The notes: a model not told the origin generated them from the letters alone. Shown: positions 16,839 to 26,296, counted from the stretch's first letter. The stretch: 64,000 bases of DNA from Metabacillus sp. KUDC1714 (GCF_014217835.1 NZ_CP055263.1:682001-746000); one strand, 5' to 3'. A program made the numbers and translations.

Positions 16839-17684
16839 ATGGTTCGCCTATATACAGATAAAGTAACGATCGGCTATGGTGAACGCTTAATTGTCAAGGA
16901 TCTCAGTGTTCAAATCCCAGATAAACAGATTACCACTATAATTGGACCTAATGGCTGTGGGAAATCCACCCTGTTAAAAGCAATTACTCGCATTATCTCA
17001 CAGCAATCTGGTGCAGTCGTATTAGATGGAATGAATATATCTAAAGAAAATACGAAAGTTCTCGCTAAAAAAATGGCGATTCTTCCACAAACACCTGAGA
17101 GTGCAAGTGGTTTAACAGTTGGTGAGCTCGTTTCTTATGGTCGCTTCCCCTATCAAAAGGGCTTCGGACGCTTAACGAAAAAAGATTATGAAGTGATTGA
17201 CTGGGCTCTAGACGTTACAGGTTCAACAGACTTTAAATTCCGACCAGTAGATTCATTGTCAGGAGGCCAACGACAACGAGTTTGGATAGCAATGGCGCTA
17301 GCACAAGAGACAGACATCATCTTTCTAGATGAACCTACAACGTATTTAGATATGGCACATCAACTAGAGGTTTTAGAACTATTGCAAAAGCTTAATGCTG
17401 AACAGGAACGGACGATTGTTATGGTTCTTCATGATTTAAACCAAGCTGCTCGTTTTGCTGACTACATCATTGCTTTAAAAGACGGACATATTGTAAAGGC
17501 TGGAAATTGCGAAGAAGTTATTACCCATGATGTACTAAAAGAAGTTTTTCATATTGATGCTGAAATTGGAAGAGATCCTCGAACAAACAAACCAATGTGC
17601 ATCACTTACAATTTATTAAAAGGAGAATGTCAACATGAAGAAACGATTGATTCCATTTATTCTGCTGTTAGTGTTAATTATTAG
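16839..17684 (+). CDS. Iron-siderophore ABC transporter, ATP-binding protein
   Basis: A 281-residue ATPase of the FhuC/FecE type that powers uptake of ferric siderophore with the two permeases downstream. Walker A is GPNGCGKST, the Q loop lies in ILPQTP, the ABC signature is LSGGQRQRVWIA, Walker B is IIFLDEPTTYLD and the switch His is in VLHDLNQA. GGAGG is six bases before the ATG. It is the first gene of the Fur-boxed operon and overlaps the binding-protein gene by 50 bases in another frame, longer than usual for this kind of operon; the overlap codes for its last 17 residues. Confidence 0.94.
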   Translation: MVRLYTDKVTIGYGERLIVKDLSVQIPDKQITTIIGPNGCGKSTLLKAITRIISQQSGAVVLDGMNISKENTKVLAKKMAILPQTPESASGLTVGELVSYGRFPYQKGFGRLTKKDYEVIDWALDVTGSTDFKFRPVDSLSGGQRQRVWIAMALAQETDIIFLDEPTTYLDMAHQLEVLELLQKLNAEQERTIVMVLHDLNQAARFADYIIALKDGHIVKAGNCEEVITHDVLKEVFHIDAEIGRDPRTNKPMCITYNLLKGECQHEETIDSIYSAVSVNY

Positions 17685-18561
17685 TGCTTGTGGGAACAAG
17701 ACAATAGAAGAAGAAAATAATAGTTCAGCGCCGAAAGAGAAAGAGAAAGAAACAATTACATACCAATCTGAAACTGGTCCAGTTGAAGTACCAGCTGACC
17801 CTAAGCGGGTAGTTTTATTATCAGGTTTCACTGGTAATGTGATTGATTTAGGAGTAAATGTTGTTGGTGTTGATGTTTGGTCTAAGACGAACCCAACTTT
17901 TGAAGAAGAATTAAAAGATGTAGAAGAAGTATCAGATGAAAGCTTAGAAAAAATTATAGAATTAGAGCCAGATTTAATCATTGGATTATCAAATATTAAA
18001 AATATTGATAAATTAAGTGAAATTGCTCCTACTGTAACCTATACATGGGGCAAATTAGATTATTTAACACAGCACGAAGAAATCGGTAAGCTCTTGAACA
18101 AAGAAAAGGAAGCAAAAGAATGGGTTGAGGACTTCAAAAGCCGTGCCCAAGCAGCCGGTGAAGAGATTCGAGCAAAAATAGGCGAAGATGCAACCGTATC
18201 TGTTATCGAAAGTTTTGATAAGCAGCTTTACGTATTCGGTGATAACTGGGCACGTGGAACAGAAATATTGTATCAAGCAATGAACTTGAAAATGCCGGAA
18301 AAAGTAAAGGAAATGGCCTTGGAATCTGGTTACTATGCATTATCGGCAGAAGTACTTCCTGAGTATGCTGGAGACTATGTAATTTTTAGTAAATACTCGG
18401 ACGCTGATAATTCATTCCAAGAAACCGAAACGTACAAGAATATTCCAGCCGTTAAAAACAATCGAGTATTTGAAATGAGCGGGAATGGAGCCTCCTTTAG
18501 TGATCCAGTCACACTGGAAAAGCAACTCGAATTTTTCAAGAAATCATTTCTAGCTAACTAA
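17635..18561 (+). CDS. Iron-siderophore ABC transporter, substrate-binding lipoprotein
   Basis: A 308-residue extracellular lipoprotein that captures ferric siderophore. The signal peptide ends in IISAC with the lipidated Cys at residue 19, followed by a Lys/Glu-rich linker. The body is a helical-backbone (class III) binding protein: DPKRVVLLSGFTGNVIDLGV at the start of the first lobe, IIELEPDLIIGL, and ENQ-type residues in the second lobe. AGGAG lies nine bases before the ATG. The relatives that come to mind are hydroxamate or citrate-hydroxamate binders such as YfiY, but the ligand cannot be assigned by eye. Confidence 0.92.
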   Translation: MKKRLIPFILLLVLIISACGNKTIEEENNSSAPKEKEKETITYQSETGPVEVPADPKRVVLLSGFTGNVIDLGVNVVGVDVWSKTNPTFEEELKDVEEVSDESLEKIIELEPDLIIGLSNIKNIDKLSEIAPTVTYTWGKLDYLTQHEEIGKLLNKEKEAKEWVEDFKSRAQAAGEEIRAKIGEDATVSVIESFDKQLYVFGDNWARGTEILYQAMNLKMPEKVKEMALESGYYALSAEVLPEYAGDYVIFSKYSDADNSFQETETYKNIPAVKNNRVFEMSGNGASFSDPVTLEKQLEFFKKSFLAN

Positions 18562-18570
18562 TACAACCTG

Positions 18571-18597
18571 GAGGGATTCTTTTTTTAAGAATTCCTC
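18571..18597 (+). terminator. Intercistronic hairpin between binding protein and permease genes
   Basis: GAGGGATTCTT and AAGAATTCCTC pair (one G-U) around a five-T loop. No T tract follows, so it more likely protects the 3' end of the binding-protein message or attenuates read-through than terminates fully. Confidence 0.5.
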
Positions 18598-18632
18598 TTC
18601 ACCTATTCTATGAAAGAAAAGATGAGATACTA

Positions 18633-19643
18633 ATGCAAAAAAAAAATCAACGATCGATCCTTTTTGTATATAAACTGATTATTGGCCTACTTCTATTTAT
18701 TGGTATGTTTTTTGTTGCCTGCGTTTTCGGAGCTGCAGATATTACTGTCAGGGATGTATGGTTAGCGCTTACTTCTAATGCTACTGGAGAAAAAATTTCG
18801 ATTATCCGAGAAATTCGTTTACCACGTGAGATTGCTGCAATTTTTGTCGGGGCTGCCCTTGCTGTTTCCGGAGCTATTATGCAAGGAATGACGAGAAACC
18901 CACTTGCTGATCCGGGTTTACTTGGACTAACCGCTGGTGCAAATGCGGCATTGGCAATTGCTATAGCTTTTATCCCATCAGCGAATTACTTCGGTATTAT
19001 GGTTGCTTGTTTTATTGGTGCTGCTGTAGGAGCCACTATGGTTTTCGGGATTGGTGCAATGAAAAAGGGCGGATTTTCACCACTCCGGATTGTATTAGCT
19101 GGCTCTGCTGTTTCTGCATTCCTTTTTGCAATCTCAGAAGGCATTGGTATTTACTTTAAACTCTCAAAAGATGTATCTATGTGGACTGCAGGAGGTATGA
19201 TCGGAACCTCATGGAGTCAGCTTCAATTAATTGTTCCATTTATTTTGATTGGTATACTTATTTCTCTTTTCCTCTCAAGACAGCTTACAATACTTAGTTT
19301 AAATGAAGAAGTTGCGATTGGATTAGGCCAAAAGATAACAACAATAAAAATAATTCTATTTATTGTTAATATTATACTTGCTGGTGCTGCTGTAGCACTT
19401 GTAGGGAATATGGCATTTATCGGTTTAATGGTTCCTCATATGGTTAGGGCAATTGTTGGAACAGATTACCGGTTTATTATACCTATGTCAGTCATTTTTG
19501 GAGCTACTTTTATGCTTTTGGCCGATACACTTGGTCGTACAATCAATTCTCCTTATGAGACACCAGTAGCTGCCATTGTTTCGGTGATGGGTTTACCTTT
19601 CTTCCTGATTATTGTCCGTAAAGGAGGTAAACTATTCTCATGA
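18633..19643 (+). CDS. Iron-siderophore ABC transporter permease (FecCD family)
   Basis: A 336-residue membrane protein with about nine or ten hydrophobic helices, one half of the permease channel for ferric siderophores. Family signatures are RLPREIAAIFVGAALAVSGA near the N-terminus, GMTRNPLADPGLLGLTAGA in the middle and GNMAFIGLMVPHMVRAIVG near the C-terminus. The ribosome binding site is weak (AAGATGAGA), fitting lower expression than the binding protein after the intercistronic hairpin. The stop overlaps the next start by four bases. Confidence 0.93.
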   Translation: MQKKNQRSILFVYKLIIGLLLFIGMFFVACVFGAADITVRDVWLALTSNATGEKISIIREIRLPREIAAIFVGAALAVSGAIMQGMTRNPLADPGLLGLTAGANAALAIAIAFIPSANYFGIMVACFIGAAVGATMVFGIGAMKKGGFSPLRIVLAGSAVSAFLFAISEGIGIYFKLSKDVSMWTAGGMIGTSWSQLQLIVPFILIGILISLFLSRQLTILSLNEEVAIGLGQKITTIKIILFIVNIILAGAAVALVGNMAFIGLMVPHMVRAIVGTDYRFIIPMSVIFGATFMLLADTLGRTINSPYETPVAAIVSVMGLPFFLIIVRKGGKLFS

Positions 19644-20647
19644 TTCAACCAGCACTAATAAAAAAACAACGTATCATTCTATGTGTTCTCCTAGTACTTA
19701 TTATGTTGACAATTGTCATCGGGACAGGAATTGGCTACTCCTCTTTAACATATGACAGACTAATTCCAACCCTTCTTGGTCAAGGTACTTTTAAAGAAGA
19801 ATTTGTTTTATTCTCAATTCGATTACCTCGAATTTTTATTACGCTATTAGCTGGAATGGCATTAGCCTTATCTGGCGCTATTTTACAAGGAATAACACGA
19901 AATGATTTAGCTGACCCTGGAATTATTGGTATTAACTCAGGAGCAGGTGTTGCAATTGCCATTTACTTTTTGTTCTTCCCAATAGATGTGGGTTCATTTG
20001 TATACTTGCTACCACTTGTTGCCTTTGTCGGGGCAATACTTACGGCATGCTTGATCTATTTATTTTCATATACCCGAAATGAAGGTCTTCAACCAGTAAA
20101 ATTAGTATTAATTGGGGTTGGGTTTTCACTGGCGCTCTCGGGAATGATGATTGTCCTAATATCATCTGCTGAGCGTACAAAAGTAGATTTTATCGCAAAA
20201 TGGTTAGCAGGGAATATCTGGGGTACTGATTGGCCATTTATTTGGGCAATTCTACCATGGCTAGTTATTCTAATTCCATTTACCTTATACAAAGCAAATC
20301 GTTTAAACCTCCTGGGTCTAAGTGAGCCTGTATCAATTGGTGTTGGTGTTTCAATTGAAAAAGAACGCATTATATTACTTTTTACCGCTGTTGCTCTCGC
20401 AGCTTCTGCCGTCTCTGTTACTGGAGGAATAGCCTTTATCGGGCTTATTGCTCCACATATTGCAAAAGCTTTAGTCGGACCAAGGAATCAACTATTTATC
20501 CCGGTTGCGATTTTGATTGGCGGCTTACTATTATTATTTGCGGACACAGTTGGACGGAATTTAGTGGACCCGGATGGCATTCCTGCAGGTATTATGGTCG
20601 CATTAATTGGTGCACCGTATTTTATTTATTTGTTATTGAGAAAATAG
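19640..20647 (+). CDS. Iron-siderophore ABC transporter permease (FecCD family)
   Basis: A 335-residue partner of the preceding permease with the same fold: RLPRIFITLLAGMALALSGA, GITRNDLADPGIIGINSGAG and GIAFIGLIAPHIAKALVG. Its ATG overlaps the upstream stop (ATGA), implying translational coupling. GGAGG lies 12 bases upstream. Last gene of the Fur-regulated operon; a strong terminator follows. Confidence 0.93.
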   Translation: MIQPALIKKQRIILCVLLVLIMLTIVIGTGIGYSSLTYDRLIPTLLGQGTFKEEFVLFSIRLPRIFITLLAGMALALSGAILQGITRNDLADPGIIGINSGAGVAIAIYFLFFPIDVGSFVYLLPLVAFVGAILTACLIYLFSYTRNEGLQPVKLVLIGVGFSLALSGMMIVLISSAERTKVDFIAKWLAGNIWGTDWPFIWAILPWLVILIPFTLYKANRLNLLGLSEPVSIGVGVSIEKERIILLFTAVALAASAVSVTGGIAFIGLIAPHIAKALVGPRNQLFIPVAILIGGLLLLFADTVGRNLVDPDGIPAGIMVALIGAPYFIYLLLRK

Positions 20648-20677
20648 AATAGAACGGTGATAAGAGCTACCACATAT

Positions 20678-20720
20678 AACCCCATGAGATGGAAGTTATT
20701 TCATCTCATGGGGTTTATTT
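20678..20720 (+). terminator. Terminator of the siderophore operon
   Basis: AACCCCATGAGATG (20678-20691) and CATCTCATGGGGTT (20702-20715) form a perfect 14-bp stem with a T-rich tail. Confidence 0.88.
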
Positions 20721-20741
20721 AATTCCTCGTTTTTATGAAGA

Positions 20742-20774
20742 GAGACCATGGAACATACTTGTCATGGTCTTTCT
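20742..20774 (-). terminator. Second hairpin, probably ending the leftward sugar cluster
   Basis: GACCATG and CATGGTC pair around a loop of about 12 bases; the minus-strand side is followed by TCTCTTC and the plus side by TTTCT. It lies about 20 bases after the stop of the leftward oxidoreductase ending at 20795. Confidence 0.5.
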
Positions 20775-20794
20775 GTCTTCCTACCTATTCAGCA

Positions 20795-21856
20795 CTAGTC
20801 AAACACAATCTCAATTCCTTTTTCACTAGATTCATAAATTCCACATAAGATCTTCATCATCTCTACCCCGTCTTCCACTGGACTCAAAGTCTCCGTTTCA
20901 TCGAGACAGGTTAATACAAAGTGATCTATTTCATTTTGAAATCCTTGAATGAAGTCAAATGTTAATGAATCTACTTGTGGAGTAGCGTTCAAAATAGTAT
21001 TGTGCTTTTCAGTAATGATTGATAATTCAGGTTCAACCTCTACTCCCCCTTTTTCTCCAAATAGTTTGACTGTAATTTCATCCTTCTTAGCATGAAGAGT
21101 GAAGCTAACATCGACCATTAATGAAGCACCATTTTCAAACCGAATCAAGGCATTCGCTAAATCCTCAACGGTGTTTTTTTCTGGATCATAATCTGCCGCT
21201 TTATAGAATGATAGATTATTAACATTAGATCGATTCCCTAGCTTAGAATATGTATTACCGGTAATCGACTTCACTTTTGGTTTGCCCATTAAATACCAGC
21301 ATATATCAATGACATGTACACCAATATCAATTAATGGCCCCCCACCGGATCTTTCCTTATCTGAAAACCAGCCTCCTGGATTACCTAATCTTCTTAAACA
21401 TGAAGCTTTCGCATAATAAATATCACCTAGTTCATCTGCATCAATAAACTCTTTTAATAGCTTTGTATTTGAAGCATATCTTCTAACAAAGCCAACTTGT
21501 AGAACTTTTCCAGTTTGTTTTACCGTTTCTTCGATATTTTTTGCCTCTTCAACAGAGGTACATAATGGCTTTTCCACGAGAACATGTTTACCTGCCTTTA
21601 ATGCTGCAATGGTAATTTCTGCGTGAGAGTTGTTCCATGTACATATACTCACTGCATCAATTGTTTCATCTGCTAATAATGAATGGTAATCATCATAATA
21701 TTTAGCAGCACCATATTTAGTAGCCTTCTCCTCTGCTCTCTTTATATTCATGTCACAAACTGCATATAACTCAACTCTTTCATTCTTTTCATAAGATTGT
21801 AAATGCATATCCGAGATCGAACCAGCACCTATTACCCCTATTTTTAGTTTGCTCAT
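20795..21856 (-). CDS. Gfo/Idh/MocA family oxidoreductase (first of four)
   Basis: A 353-residue NAD(P)-dependent sugar or cyclitol dehydrogenase. The N-terminal Rossmann fold starts KIGVIGAGSISDMHLQSY; the family motif EKPL is in HVLVEKPLCTS; and GGGPLIDIGVHVIDICWYL gives the conserved Asp and His of the active site. The start at 21856 (MSKLKIG) is chosen because AAGGGGGAG lies seven bases before it; longer frames run into the previous gene. It is the last gene of the cluster, 19 bases after the TIM-barrel gene. Which carbon it oxidises and on which substrate is unknown. Confidence 0.88.
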   Translation of the reverse strand: MSKLKIGVIGAGSISDMHLQSYEKNERVELYAVCDMNIKRAEEKATKYGAAKYYDDYHSLLADETIDAVSICTWNNSHAEITIAALKAGKHVLVEKPLCTSVEEAKNIEETVKQTGKVLQVGFVRRYASNTKLLKEFIDADELGDIYYAKASCLRRLGNPGGWFSDKERSGGGPLIDIGVHVIDICWYLMGKPKVKSITGNTYSKLGNRSNVNNLSFYKAADYDPEKNTVEDLANALIRFENGASLMVDVSFTLHAKKDEITVKLFGEKGGVEVEPELSIITEKHNTILNATPQVDSLTFDFIQGFQNEIDHFVLTCLDETETLSPVEDGVEMMKILCGIYESSEKGIEIVFD

Positions 21857-21875
21857 TTCCATACTCCCCCTTCTA

Positions 21876-22739
21876 TTAAACTTGTTCCCAAATACGACGA
21901 ACATTGTCTAAGCTGATTTTTGAAGCCTGCTTACAATTTTCCATACCTTCAAATTCAATTGAGATATAGCCATCATAATTTGATTGCTTAATCACTTTAA
22001 TTACTTCATACATATCAATATCCCCATGGCCAACAATTGAGCCTCTTAAGTAATTTCCTGTAGCTGTTTGAAACCAACCTTCCCCTGGATTATACTTAGT
22101 AGGTCGGTAATAGAAATCTTTTATATGAACCATTGAAGCATCAGAAATATTTTTCTTAACTGCCTTAATCGGATTTTCATCAACACATAGAAAATTACCG
22201 GTATCTAATGTTGTTTTAAAATTCGCCTTATTTACATGATGAAGCAGGGCTTGAACACGGTCACTTGCTTGAATAAAATACCCATGGTTTTCAACACTTG
22301 TTGTTATTCCATATGTTGCTGCATAATCTGCTATTCTTTTACAGGCATCTGTAAGTATAGGTAAATCTTTTTCAAATTGTTGAATAGAAGTTTCTCCGAT
22401 TGGTCTCCAAGCCACATCATGACGCATAAGCTTTACCCCTAAACGATTGGCGATATCTACTTGTTTAAAAACTCTTTCTACTTCTTGTTCAAATTGCTCT
22501 TCATCAGACGTGATGAAGTCTGCACCTATTGCATAATTAGAAATCTCTATTCCAACATTTTCTGCCTTTTGACGAATAGCATCTGTTAAATCTGGATTAT
22601 CGTCTAATGAGAAACCCATTGGGACAATTTCGATATGTTCCCCACCTTGTTCTGCTACCCATTCAATTGCTTCAAAAATATCTATTTCACCAGACTTTAG
22701 AGCTGAATACAAACTGTATGAACTTAGTCCTAGTTTCAT
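21876..22739 (-). CDS. Sugar phosphate isomerase/epimerase-fold TIM barrel protein
   Basis: A 287-residue xylose isomerase-like TIM barrel (AP endonuclease 2 superfamily). Likely metal ligands are in place: Glu in SVENHG, Asp in TTLDTGNFL, His in MVHIKDFYY and Glu in YISIEFEG. Members act as epimerases, isomerases or, in 3-keto-glycoside pathways, as lyases. GGAGG lies seven bases before the ATG at 22739; the preceding 21 in-frame codons are non-coding leader. It pairs with the oxidoreductase that follows at 19 bases. Confidence 0.85.
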   Translation of the reverse strand: MKLGLSSYSLYSALKSGEIDIFEAIEWVAEQGGEHIEIVPMGFSLDDNPDLTDAIRQKAENVGIEISNYAIGADFITSDEEQFEQEVERVFKQVDIANRLGVKLMRHDVAWRPIGETSIQQFEKDLPILTDACKRIADYAATYGITTSVENHGYFIQASDRVQALLHHVNKANFKTTLDTGNFLCVDENPIKAVKKNISDASMVHIKDFYYRPTKYNPGEGWFQTATGNYLRGSIVGHGDIDMYEVIKVIKQSNYDGYISIEFEGMENCKQASKISLDNVRRIWEQV

Positions 22740-22847
22740 ATTTTTTCCTCCAAATAAGTTTTTGGGTTTTCTCACTGCTTTTCCTAAACTATTTTTCAAC
22801 AATTAGGAAGGAGCATTGGATTATTAACAATGAAGAAGTAACTTAAT

Positions 22848-22878
22848 CAACAGAGGAGATTCATTCACTCCTCTGTTG
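22848..22878 (-). terminator. Hairpin between binding-protein gene and TIM-barrel gene
   Basis: CAACAGAGGAG and CTCCTCTGTTG form a perfect 11-bp stem with a nine-base loop. No T run follows on the minus strand, so it is probably a stabilising or attenuating hairpin after the abundant binding-protein message. Confidence 0.5.
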
Positions 22879-22894
22879 GAAACAGAATCTTAAC

Positions 22895-24268
22895 TTATTG
22901 ATTTGCGGACCACTTTTCAGCACGTGATTGTAAATCATCCAAATATGATTGAATATCAGGAGCATCTCCATTATGTGCCTTACTAATAAAACCATTAATA
23001 GCAGGAACTATTTCACTTCCGAAAAACGGATTTGCTTCATCAAGTAACGTTGATTTCGAAATTTGAGCGATTTCCATTGCCGTTTTCATATATTTATCCT
23101 CTTCTTCTACAAAACTAGCATCCACAAGGGTGGGAGTATTTTTAAAATTAACATAGTTCCATTCTTGAGTGATAGGTCCAGTTAGAAATTTCAAAACCTC
23201 CCATGATGCTTCTTCATTTTTAGTATCTTTTGCCATCACAAAAGGATCTACCGCAACCCAGCCCTCGCCATTTGGGCCAAGATTTAGTGTTGATTCATAT
23301 CGTTCAAGCAATTCCTTATTTCCAGATGCCTTAACTTCTCCCATCGTACTTGCACCTGAAGCATCAAGATGAATGGCAATATTGTTTTTCTCTAATCCAA
23401 AGTTTTCATTTCCTTGTGTATTTAAAATACCCGGTGGAGCATATTTCACTGCCTCTTCTAACCATCCAAATATTTTGCCCATTTCTGGTGAATTTAGCTT
23501 CCATTTAATATTTTTTAAATCATTTAGGGTACCTTCTCCTCCTGAAGCTCCAAAAGCATGGCTTAAAGCTACAAAGGATGAGGCATTTAATGCTTTTCCA
23601 TCCCACCAAATACCGTAGTTTTGTTCACCAGTTTTTGGATTTTTTCCAGTCATCGCCTTTGCCTTTTCTAAGACTTCTTCAGGTGATGGATTTTCTGATA
23701 AGTAGTCAACTCCCCATTCATCGAAAAGCTGTTTATCATACATAATAATTCGTCTTCCTAAGATTGCTGGAATCCCAAAATGAACACTCTTATCATAGGA
23801 TTTTGTACTATAGGAATTTTCCCATACACCTTCTAAATAGATGCTAGGGTCAAAGGTAGAATCATTTTCCATCAAATCATCTAAACCTCTCAATAATCCT
23901 TGTTGTTGCCATTGGGAAGCAAATGCCCCACCAGTATAAAGAACATCAACATCGCCTGATTTTAACATTGCCGTTTGTTTTGCTTGTGCATTTTCCCACG
24001 GAACTTGATATACTTCTAATTTAATATTTGGATATCTCGGTTCAAATTCTTTTTTAATAAATTCATTTAATCCCATATTTTCAACACCGGTAATAGGATC
24101 AATTCCACTCTCTAACTGCCAACCTGCGAGAGAAACACGAACTGTACCTTCAACTTCGGAAACAACTTCCACATCACTTATTTCATCCTCATTACTAGCT
24201 GTAGAAGAACAAGCAGCTGTGATTAACATAATTAAGGCTATAAAAACAAGATAAATTTTTTTGATCAT
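22895..24268 (-). CDS. Sugar ABC transporter substrate-binding lipoprotein
   Basis: A 457-residue extracellular solute-binding protein of the MalE/UgpB type. The signal peptide ends LITAAC with lipidated Cys20, then an acidic linker. Characteristic blocks are INLEVYQVPWENAQ-like text (KLEVYQVPWENAQAKQTAML), GDVDVLYTGG, and WVAVDPFVMAKDTKN before the C-terminal helices. The start is the ATG at 24268 with GGGGGA upstream; an in-frame TTG five codons earlier overlaps that site. Together with the two permeases upstream it should import an oligosaccharide or glycoside. No ATPase gene is nearby, so a shared MsmX-type ATPase is likely. Confidence 0.9.
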   Translation of the reverse strand: MIKKIYLVFIALIMLITAACSSTASNEDEISDVEVVSEVEGTVRVSLAGWQLESGIDPITGVENMGLNEFIKKEFEPRYPNIKLEVYQVPWENAQAKQTAMLKSGDVDVLYTGGAFASQWQQQGLLRGLDDLMENDSTFDPSIYLEGVWENSYSTKSYDKSVHFGIPAILGRRIIMYDKQLFDEWGVDYLSENPSPEEVLEKAKAMTGKNPKTGEQNYGIWWDGKALNASSFVALSHAFGASGGEGTLNDLKNIKWKLNSPEMGKIFGWLEEAVKYAPPGILNTQGNENFGLEKNNIAIHLDASGASTMGEVKASGNKELLERYESTLNLGPNGEGWVAVDPFVMAKDTKNEEASWEVLKFLTGPITQEWNYVNFKNTPTLVDASFVEEEDKYMKTAMEIAQISKSTLLDEANPFFGSEIVPAINGFISKAHNGDAPDIQSYLDDLQSRAEKWSANQ

Positions 24269-24372
24269 CGTACATTCCCCCAAGAATGGATTGATAAAAT
24301 AATAGTCTTGTTTATTCTAAGATGATCATGTCAATTGCAATTCAATCTTCACCTCCTTAAATTAATAGCAGA

Positions 24373-25254
24373 TTATTGTTTTATTCCCGACAAAGCTATG
24401 CTTTCAACTATAAAACGTTGCAGGAATAGGTATAGAACAATAACTGGGATAAGACTTACTGTAGTTGCAGCCATTATTACTGAAGGTAAAGGTAAATCTT
24501 TGTTGTAAGAAAACATCGCTAATCCCAATTGAATTGTGTATTTATCAGGTGTTTTCAAGGCTAATAACGGCCAAAGCAAATCATTCCAAACAGCTAAAAA
24601 CTGTAAGATAATCATTGTGGCTAGTATTGGTATACATAGAGGTAAATATATCTTTATAAATACGGTGAATTCGCTTGCCCCATCAATGATTGCCGCTTCT
24701 CGTAAACTTCCTGGTAGTTGATCAATAAATGATTTTGCTAAAAAAGTTCCAAATGCATAATTCAAAGCTGGTAAAAAGAAAGCCCAATACGTGTCTAAAA
24801 GCTTAAATTCGGCAAACATGAGATATTGTGGAATCATTGTCATTTCAAAGGGGATCATCATTGTACTTAGTGCTAATAAAAGGACAATATTAGCTCCTTT
24901 AAATTTCAACTTTGAAATCGCGTAACCTGATAATAAAGCTGACGTAAGACTGAACAGTATTACTCCTACTGAGACGATTAAAGAGTTTATCATATATTTA
25001 AGCATCGGTATATTTGTAAAAGCCATTTGATACGTTCTAATAGAAAACTCTTCCGGCCAAAATCTTGGTGGAAATGGGATTTTAAGCCTAGCTGCCCAAT
25101 CAAAGCTTGTGAAAACCATCCAAATGAAAGGAATAACCATAACCAACGAACCTATAAGTAAAACAGAAGTTAATATCCAATCTGATATCACTTTTGAACG
25201 ATTTAAAGACCGTTTATTCATAGGCACATTACCTTTCGTAGACATCGCCTTCAT
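24373..25254 (-). CDS. Sugar ABC transporter permease (MalG type)
   Basis: A 293-residue inner-membrane permease with six hydrophobic segments. The EAA loop that contacts the ATPase reads EAAIIDGASEFTVFIKIYLPL. The N-terminus is basic (NKRSLNRSKVISDW) before the first helix, and the protein ends IVESIALSGIKQ, a tail typical of MalG-like subunits. GGGGGG lies five bases before the second of two adjacent ATG codons. Only 11 bases separate it from the stop of the partner permease. Confidence 0.92.
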   Translation of the reverse strand: MKAMSTKGNVPMNKRSLNRSKVISDWILTSVLLIGSLVMVIPFIWMVFTSFDWAARLKIPFPPRFWPEEFSIRTYQMAFTNIPMLKYMINSLIVSVGVILFSLTSALLSGYAISKLKFKGANIVLLLALSTMMIPFEMTMIPQYLMFAEFKLLDTYWAFFLPALNYAFGTFLAKSFIDQLPGSLREAAIIDGASEFTVFIKIYLPLCIPILATMIILQFLAVWNDLLWPLLALKTPDKYTIQLGLAMFSYNKDLPLPSVIMAATTVSLIPVIVLYLFLQRFIVESIALSGIKQ

Positions 25255-25265
25255 CATATCCCCCC

Positions 25266-26210
25266 TTAATCAAAATTACTTTTTCTATTCGTAAACTGTA
25301 AAACAATCGTTAGAACAAGAATAAAGAAAAATAATATATAGGAAGCGGCAGTGGCTATTCCCATCTGTGATGATAGAAATCCATTTCGATAGATATATAG
25401 AACAGCTGTCATTAATGAGCCTGCAGGGTTTCCTGCGGTTCCTCCTATTAACCAAACATCTGTAAAGCGTTTCATGGCATTGATTGTCCCGATTATCACC
25501 ATAAAAATAATAATTGGCTTTAAATAAGGAACGGTTATATAAAACCATTTTTTCAACCAGTTAGCGCCATCGACTTCAGCAGCTTCATATAAATCCTTTG
25601 GGACACTTGTTAAAGCAGCGATAAATATAATAGTGTTATAACCGAGCATTCCCCAAAGTGTCATAATAACGATACTGAACCTTGCGTATTTTGGATCGGT
25701 AAACCAACCAATTGGCTCAATTCCGACTATACCAAAAACATAGTTTAATAATCCTTCACTTCCTGGATTAAATAGAAAAGAGAAAAGAATGCTTGTAGCT
25801 ACCAAAGAAACGACATTCGGTAAAAAGTAAACTCCTTTAAAGAAATTCCTCCACTTTAACCAACTGATATTGTGGATTAAACTTGCTAAAATAAATGATA
25901 AGGAAACACCTAAGATTACAGATAAAATCCCCATATAAAAAGTGTTATAGATGGATTGCCAAAACAAGGAGTCTGTTAAAACATATTGATAATTGCTTAA
26001 CCCTGCCCATTCTCCAATAAAGGATTGTGAGGATTTTTTAAAACTTAGGATTAAAGCACCAATCATTGGATAAATTGAAAATACAACAATTCCTATTAGT
26101 AAGGGAGCTGAAAATAAATATCCTGTTAGATCACGGCGAGTAAAAAGTTTCTTTCGCCTAACAACTGTATGCGTAGGAGTCCCTACCGAAGTATTTAGTT
26201 CAGTCGACAT
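25266..26210 (-). CDS. Sugar ABC transporter permease (MalF type)
   Basis: A 314-residue permease with six predicted helices and the EAA loop EAAEVDGANWLKKWFYITVP. The N-terminal 25 residues are hydrophilic and basic (RRKKLFTRRDLTGYLF). It forms the import channel with the next gene. AAGGAGTGAGG precedes the ATG. A long stem-loop (26258-26296) separates it from the oxidoreductase genes upstream in the same direction, so the transport half of the cluster may be expressed at a different level from the enzyme half. Confidence 0.92.
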   Translation of the reverse strand: MSTELNTSVGTPTHTVVRRKKLFTRRDLTGYLFSAPLLIGIVVFSIYPMIGALILSFKKSSQSFIGEWAGLSNYQYVLTDSLFWQSIYNTFYMGILSVILGVSLSFILASLIHNISWLKWRNFFKGVYFLPNVVSLVATSILFSFLFNPGSEGLLNYVFGIVGIEPIGWFTDPKYARFSIVIMTLWGMLGYNTIIFIAALTSVPKDLYEAAEVDGANWLKKWFYITVPYLKPIIIFMVIIGTINAMKRFTDVWLIGGTAGNPAGSLMTAVLYIYRNGFLSSQMGIATAASYILFFFILVLTIVLQFTNRKSNFD

Positions 26211-26257
26211 AACCTCACTCCTTTAAAAAAATAAAAAACATATTTATGATGTGTATA

Positions 26258-26296
26258 ATACTTAGCTGTAGTTTAGCCTTAACCACAGCTAAGTAT
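26258..26296. repeat. Long inverted repeat between enzyme and transporter halves of the cluster
   Basis: ATACTTAGCTGT and ACAGCTAAGTAT (12 bp) continue inward, after a single mismatch, with GTT/AAC around a seven-base loop. There is no T tract on either strand. It could be a processing or attenuation hairpin or a protein-binding palindrome. Confidence 0.6.
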
